Source: Liminaster sp017519885 (GTDB lineage: Bacteria > Bacteroidota > Bacteroidia > Bacteroidales > UBA3663). From it: a stretch of 64,000 nucleotides of DNA. Positions 60,923 through 64,000 of the stretch are shown here, one piece after another (positions within the stretch are counted from its first letter, which is position 1; each line of letters begins with the position of its first letter). A program made the translations under genes and the position numbers. The stretch covers positions 136,749 through 200,748 of the forward strand of contig JAFWRO010000035.1 of NCBI GenBank assembly GCA_017519885.1. Direction: 5' to 3'. The notes under the pieces were generated by a model, which was not told the DNA's origin, did not search any database, and was given only the letters and a program-made list of their open reading frames with translations.

Positions 60923-61048
60923 AGTTCGAAAGGGTTTGAAAGGTTAAGAAGAGTTCGAAAGGTTAAGAAGGGTATAACTATCGCCAAGCAAAGGTGATGT
61001 CCCTTTTACTACCCTTTTACTCCTTTTTTACTACCCTTTTACTACCCT
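60923..61048. repeat. phased-arm element, copy D
   Basis: The left arm (60923-60971) has units of about 10 bp, GTTCGAAAGG/GGTTAAGAAG. The core is TATAACTATCGCCAAGC with AAAGGTGATGTCCC at its right edge, a string also found at the right core edge of copy B (AAGGTGATGTCCC). The right arm (to about 61048) has CCCTTTTACTA units of 11 bp like copy C. The arms are only partly complementary. The element lies directly behind the hsp20 stop. Confidence 0.75.
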
Positions 61049-61527
61049 TATTCAATATGAATAGTCTGAGCCAACTTGGCCTGTTCCTCAGCAGTAACCT
61101 TCGGGAGAAGGATGCGGAGGATACCATTCTCAACCTTGGCGGTAATCTTGTCCTTGTGGATGTTGTCCGGCAGGGCGATGGCCTCCTTGAAGTGAGGGAT
61201 GTGGAAGTCGTGACGCAGGAAGTGATATTCCTCCTTGTCCTTTGGCTTCTCCACCTTTACGCCCTCGGTGTTCTCGGCATTCTCGGCAGCCTTGGTCTCC
61301 TTTGGCTTGCGCTCCATCGAGATCACGAGGTTGTTGTCGGTATCGATGGTCAGATTCAAGTCTTCCTTCGACAGACCGGGCACGCAGAACTCAATCTTGA
61401 AGTTCAGTTTCGACTCGGAGATGTTGATCTGTGGATCACGTGGGAAGTTCTGATTCCAGGCATCGTTGATATTGTTGAACACATTGTTGAACAACATTGG
61501 GAAAAGATCATTTGAACGTACTAACAT
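61048..61527 (-). CDS. Hsp20 family small heat-shock protein
   Basis: A 159-residue small heat-shock protein that holds unfolding proteins in solution. The alpha-crystallin domain spans about 40-140, with INISESKLNFKIEFCVPGLS, then KEDLNLTIDTDNNLVISMER and the conserved end VENGILRILLPK. It has a short N-terminal arm (FNNVFNNINDAWNQNF). It stands alone with its 3' end in repeat D. Confidence 0.93.
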   Translation of the reverse strand: MLVRSNDLFPMLFNNVFNNINDAWNQNFPRDPQINISESKLNFKIEFCVPGLSKEDLNLTIDTDNNLVISMERKPKETKAAENAENTEGVKVEKPKDKEEYHFLRHDFHIPHFKEAIALPDNIHKDKITAKVENGILRILLPKVTAEEQAKLAQTIHIE

Positions 61528-61760
61528 AGCTTTATAATTTTTAATAGTTAAACATCATTTTATTGTCCAGCATTCCTGCCGACACCCTACTATTTGCAAC
61601 CGCTGTGCCAAAACCGGAACCGTGCCAAAATTACCCCTCCCACTGCAAAAATGGCAAATATTTATGCCAGAATGTCCACGCTTATGGACAAATTTGTCAG
61701 ACGAAGAATTTGCAATGGATATAGGATTTACGAAAACCGAAAAGCAATTTTCAACCTTCG

Positions 61761-62264
61761 CATGTCCCCTAACGAACGTTGGGGGACATGCTGTCATCGG
61801 ATCATGTCCGTCTGCGAACGTTGGGGGACATCATGCTATCGTATCATGTCCCTCTGCGAACGTTGAGGGACATGCTGCTATCGTATCATGTCCTTCTGCG
61901 AACGTTGGGGGACATCTTACCAGCGAATCATGTCCTTCTACGAACGTTGGGGGACATCTTACCAGCGAATCATGTCCTTCTACGAACGTTGAGGGACATC
62001 TTACCAGCGAATCATGTCCTTCTACGAACGTTGAGGGACATCTTACCAGCGAATCATGTCCTTCTACGAACGTTGAGGGACATCTTACCAGCGAATCATG
62101 TCCTTCTACGAACGTTGGGGGACATACCACTATCGAATCATGTCCTTCTACGAACGTTGGGGGACATGCTGCCATCGGATCTTGTCCCTCTACGAACATT
62201 GGCGCACAATTTCCTGCAGAAAGTTGTACGTCTGCGAACGTTGAGGAACATGCCACGATTGGAA
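61761..62264. repeat. tandem array of twelve 42-bp units with palindromic core
   Basis: Twelve units of exactly 42 bp begin CATGTCCyTCTrCGAACGTT and continue G(G/A)GGGACAT with a 13-bp tail. ATGTCC and GGACAT close each unit as inverted halves around AACGTT. Units 4-8 share the tail CTTACCAGCGAAT, the outer ones carry related tails (GCTGTCATCGGAT type), and the last two are degenerate. Because 42 is divisible by three, long frames stay open on both strands and encode 14-residue repeats (such as CPSTNVEGHLTSES); I do not take these as genes. The flank 61528-61760 shows no gene. The right flank 62265-62554 likewise holds nothing recognisable. Confidence 0.95.
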
Positions 62265-62554
62265 AAGAGGAATTACATTTTCGGATACATCGTCTTTTTT
62301 GTCATAGAGTACTCTGTCGCGCGTCACGATGCTCTATGCAGGAAGAGAAGGCACTCTGTCGCCCGTCAGAGTACCATATCCCGTTAAATACTCACCCATT
62401 TTCAAAACTCCAATTAATCCATTCCCCTAATTTTTTGAAAAAATACTGTCCATAATTATGTGCAAATAGATACCACTGAAGGTGGCACATTCAAAACCGT
62501 TTTGGGTAGCACAATTAAACCGTTGCTATCAAAGATAGGAGAAGCTGTATCTTT

Positions 62555-62690
62555 CCGTTTATCCGATGTTATTAAAACCGAAGGCGCGACACCATACTAT
62601 GCCGCGCCTTCGGATGAATAGTTTGAGCGAGAAAAGACAGGTTCGTTATGCATCGATGTGGATTTGGTCAAGTCATTTCAGGGAAAGACA
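62555..62690. repeat. direct repeat copy 1 flanking the toxin-antitoxin genes
   Basis: This copy and 63755-63894 share CCGTTTAT, CCGATGTTAT, the hairpin block CCGAAGGCGCGACACCATAC and its partner GCGCCTTC, a diverged middle, and then TGTGGATTTGGTCAAGTCAT followed by TTCAGGG and AAGACA. The hairpin (GAAGGCGCG/CGCGCCTTC) looks like a terminator remnant. Confidence 0.85.
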
Positions 62691-62722
62691 ACAAAAGGCC
62701 AGGGATTGAACCTCGGCCTTTC
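62688..62722 (-). terminator. terminator of the toxin-antitoxin operon
   Basis: The minus strand reads AAAGGCCGAGG-TTCAAT-CCCTGGCCTTTTGTTG, a stem of about ten pairs with a T-rich tail, 25 bp past the toxin stop. The plus strand ends CTTTTT, so it may stop both directions. Confidence 0.8.
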
Positions 62723-62746
62723 TTTTTAGCGTATCAATAAAGTGGA

Positions 62747-63025
62747 TTACTTATCTCCGTAGTGCCCGTAAGCTGTCAGAACAATCACAATGACCTCAGT
62801 ATCATGGATTTCATAAACGAGGCGGTGCTTCTTCGTGATGCGACGACTCCATTGACCAGCTCGGTCGCCCGAGAGCGGCTCGGGCTTACCAGTGCCTGTA
62901 AGTGGATGTTCATAAAGTTCGCCGATCAGAGCTAAAGCCTTCTGGTATGCCTTTGGCTCATTGTGAAGCAAGCGTTGTAAATCGAGCTGCGCCTGCTCCT
63001 TGATGTCAACTCTGTATTTACTCAT
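62747..63025 (-). CDS. YoeB/Txe-type mRNA interferase toxin
   Basis: A 92-residue type II toxin that, in this family, cuts mRNA at the ribosomal A site. Key positions match YoeB: Glu49 in KPEPLSGDRAGQWSRRI, Arg68 in KKHRLVYEI, and the C-terminal His88-Tyr89 pair in AYGHYGDK. Its ATG overlaps the antitoxin stop by 4 bp, the typical order of antitoxin first. Confidence 0.9.
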   Translation of the reverse strand: MSKYRVDIKEQAQLDLQRLLHNEPKAYQKALALIGELYEHPLTGTGKPEPLSGDRAGQWSRRITKKHRLVYEIHDTEVIVIVLTAYGHYGDK

Positions 63026-63255
63026 AGCGCACGGATGAACTTGTCTAGTTCATCAACATTGGCAAACGATTTTGAAGAACCTTTCTTCGCCTCGTCCACA
63101 CGGGCGAAAAACTCCTCCTTGGACATAAGCGTCGGATCCTCCATATTCGCCGTCAATTTCCTAGTATATTTCAAGAGCTTTGCCATCAGGTTCTCATCCT
63201 TGGCAATAATGCTCAATTGGTGAAACAGTTCCGCATTCATTTGTAGTGTTGTCAT
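63022..63255 (-). CDS. antitoxin of the YoeB-type module
   Basis: A 77-residue protein directly upstream of the toxin and coupled to it by a 4-bp overlap. The N-terminal half MTTLQMNAELFHQLSIIAKD and the acidic C terminus (KEEFFARVDEAKKGSSKSFA) are those expected of a small DNA-binding antitoxin whose tail wraps the toxin. It is not a clear Phd/YefM match, so the family remains open. ATG at 63253-63255 was preferred to the long non-conserved upstream extension. Confidence 0.8.
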   Translation of the reverse strand: MTTLQMNAELFHQLSIIAKDENLMAKLLKYTRKLTANMEDPTLMSKEEFFARVDEAKKGSSKSFANVDELDKFIRAL

Positions 63256-63282
63256 ATTCCTAAAAAGTTTGTTCTCTGGCTG

Positions 63283-63290
63283 CAAAGATA
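63283..63290 (-). promoter_or_regulatory. -7 box of the toxin-antitoxin operon
   Basis: TATCTTTG on minus, 28 bp before the antitoxin ATG. A second TATCTTTG lies at 63444-63451 within the near-identical string GGCTGCAAAGATAAG, so the operon may have two start sites or a duplicated promoter. Confidence 0.6.
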
Positions 63291-63607
63291 AGACGATTTT
63301 TCGAAATATGCAAAATATTGAATGAAAAAACGTCTTAATGTGTAAATATATACAAACAGGAAAAAACAGTATCGAATCTTGTAAATGCTCGAAACGACAT
63401 GGAATTAACTGCACAAGAAGTCGATAACAGCGTTTCTTCGGCTGCAAAGATAAGGAAAATTTCCGATGCCACCAAATTTTCGTCAAAAATAATGACGAAA
63501 CATGAAAATATTGCTATTCAAAATGTGCATTATGGCAATAAAATAGGCTATTTTATCAAATAGTTCGCCTAATCTCTTGACACATTCATTTTTATTCACT
63601 ATCTTTG

Positions 63608-63700
63608 CACCGACCTTAGCCACGGGCGCATCCTTTTGGATGGGCTGTCCAAGCTCGGAAGCTTCACCTTTTTCGGTGGAGCTTTCGTTATTATTGCGCC
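63608..63700 (+). ncRNA. candidate small RNA in the toxin-antitoxin flank
   Basis: A plus-strand TATCTTTG at 63600-63607 (TTGA 20 bp before it) faces an untranslated-looking 90 bp. This ends in a 12-bp hairpin, GGAAGCTTCACC-TTTTTC-GGTGGAGCTTTC at 63657-63686, followed by GTTATTATT. An upstream hairpin uses GCGCATCC-TTTT-GGATGGGC (63627-63646). No known family was recognised. On minus the same stretch has a 76-codon frame with no protein-like features. Confidence 0.45.
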
Positions 63701-63754
63701 ATTCAAATAACATTTTACAAAATCACAGAATTTCTAAAAACAGGTTTTAATTAT

Positions 63755-63894
63755 CCGTTTATTTCCGATGTTATAAAATCCGAAGGCGCGACACCATACG
63801 ATGCTGCGCCTTCAGTTTCAGCGGAAAGAACGAGGAAAGAGTGATTCTTCTACGATTCTATGTGGATTTGGTCAAGTCATTTCAGGGCAAGACA
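63755..63894. repeat. direct repeat copy 2, 3' of the BspA-like gene
   Basis: This copy is offset by exactly 1,200 bp from copy 1 (62555). Its hairpin, GAAGGCGCAGCATCG...GCGCCTTC on minus followed by GGATTTTAT, sits about 100 bp past the BspA-like stop and is a fair terminator for that gene. Between the two copies lie the toxin-antitoxin pair and the candidate small RNA. Confidence 0.85.
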
Positions 63895-63911
63895 CTTCAA
63901 TTACAGTTCCA

Positions 63912-64000
63912 TTACTCTACCATCTCAACAACATTCTGAAATTCATTCCAATGCTGTGCATTTCGATATGCCTCCTTGCTGCCTTTCGGTATATGGAGGA
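63912..64000 (-). CDS. C-terminal end of a BspA-like leucine-rich repeat protein
   Basis: The last 28 codons on minus read LHIPKGSKEAYRNAQHWNEF and continue QNVVEMVE before TAA. The pattern x-VPKGS-x-EAY-x-x-A-x-x-W-x-x-F-x-x-I is the standard closing repeat of BspA-family (TpLRR) surface proteins, common in Prevotella, Tannerella and human oral species. The start lies beyond the window. Confidence 0.8.
   Translation of the reverse strand, partial: LHIPKGSKEAYRNAQHWNEFQNVVEMVE

Noticed and set aside
61761..62264. CRISPR-like array
   Set aside because: The repeated part is 29 bp and the 'spacer' only 13 bp. The spacers are mostly the same, and no cas genes are nearby, so this is a tandem minisatellite.
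61622..62455. Long reading frames over the 42-bp array on both strands (14-residue repeats CPSTNVEGH)
   Set aside because: They stay open only because the unit length is a multiple of three and the unit lacks stops. Similar peptides occur on both strands because of the palindrome. No promoter or start signal was found.
63483..63713. 76-codon minus-strand frame between the toxin-antitoxin genes and the right-hand repeat
   Set aside because: It has no domain or helical pattern, and it overlaps the candidate small RNA and the second copy of the promoter box. It is probably not a gene.

Overview
The window looks like chromosomal DNA of a Prevotella-like member of the Bacteroidales. Four things support this: (1) promoters of the Bacteroidetes primary-sigma type (TTTG, about 20 bp, then TATCTTTG or TACCTTTG) sit in front of many genes, usually with no strong Shine-Dalgarno sequence; (2) several secreted proteins end in the short C-terminal motif (xxDGRRV...GIYI...G..VK) typical of type IX secretion cargo in Prevotella; (3) the order tyrosine recombinase - hpf - tRNA-Gly - tRNA-Thr - tuf - tRNA-Trp - secE - nusG - rplK - rplA is the usual Bacteroidales one; (4) a leucine-rich BspA-like gene begins at the right edge. 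The genus is an inference.

Layout. 1-3.6 kb: ribosomal and translation genes on the minus strand with three tRNAs. 3.6-16.5 kb, all minus: a XerC-like recombinase, a surface-glycan unit (three GT2 glycosyltransferases and a hexapeptide acetyltransferase) running on from uvrA, rlmD, a C69 dipeptidase and an M23 endopeptidase broken by a frameshift. 16.7-21.9 kb: a C10 (streptopain-type) protease on plus, a shortened TatD-like hydrolase, and a tandem GH43 lipoprotein on minus. 22.1-28.2 kb, plus: potABCD polyamine importer, a DUF486 membrane protein and proB. 28.3-31.2 kb, minus: rpsF-rpsR-rplI and a membrane TPR/AraC regulator. 31.4-41.4 kb: three large secreted plus-strand genes (Ig-like repeats; FN3/cleaved-adhesin; M6 protease fused to an Omp28-like domain) that end at a strong terminator. 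41.5-48.4 kb, minus: tRNA-Arg, a PL9-like pectate lyase, and lactate use (lutABC plus lactate permease). 48.6-55.1 kb: ung, two convergent transporters, waaA, gltX, xseB. 55.3-61.5 kb: rpsO, a small redox-flavoured cluster beside an AraC regulator, a LolA-like protein, dnaX, hsp20. 61.5-64 kb: a 42-bp tandem array, a YoeB-type toxin-antitoxin pair lying between two direct repeats, and the tail of a BspA-like gene.

The most unusual material is not coding. Intergenic elements with arms of 9-11 bp phased tandem units around a 25-60 bp core recur through the window (19.7, 45.5, 50.5 and 61.0 kb, with single-arm relatives at 51.9 and 53.2 kb). Two of them share an identical 38-bp core, and several run into the 3' ends of genes. 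With the 12-copy palindromic 42-bp array and two promoter-led candidate small RNAs (12.6 kb and 63.6 kb), they are the best targets for follow-up. No CRISPR array, prophage, complete insertion sequence or rRNA operon was seen.
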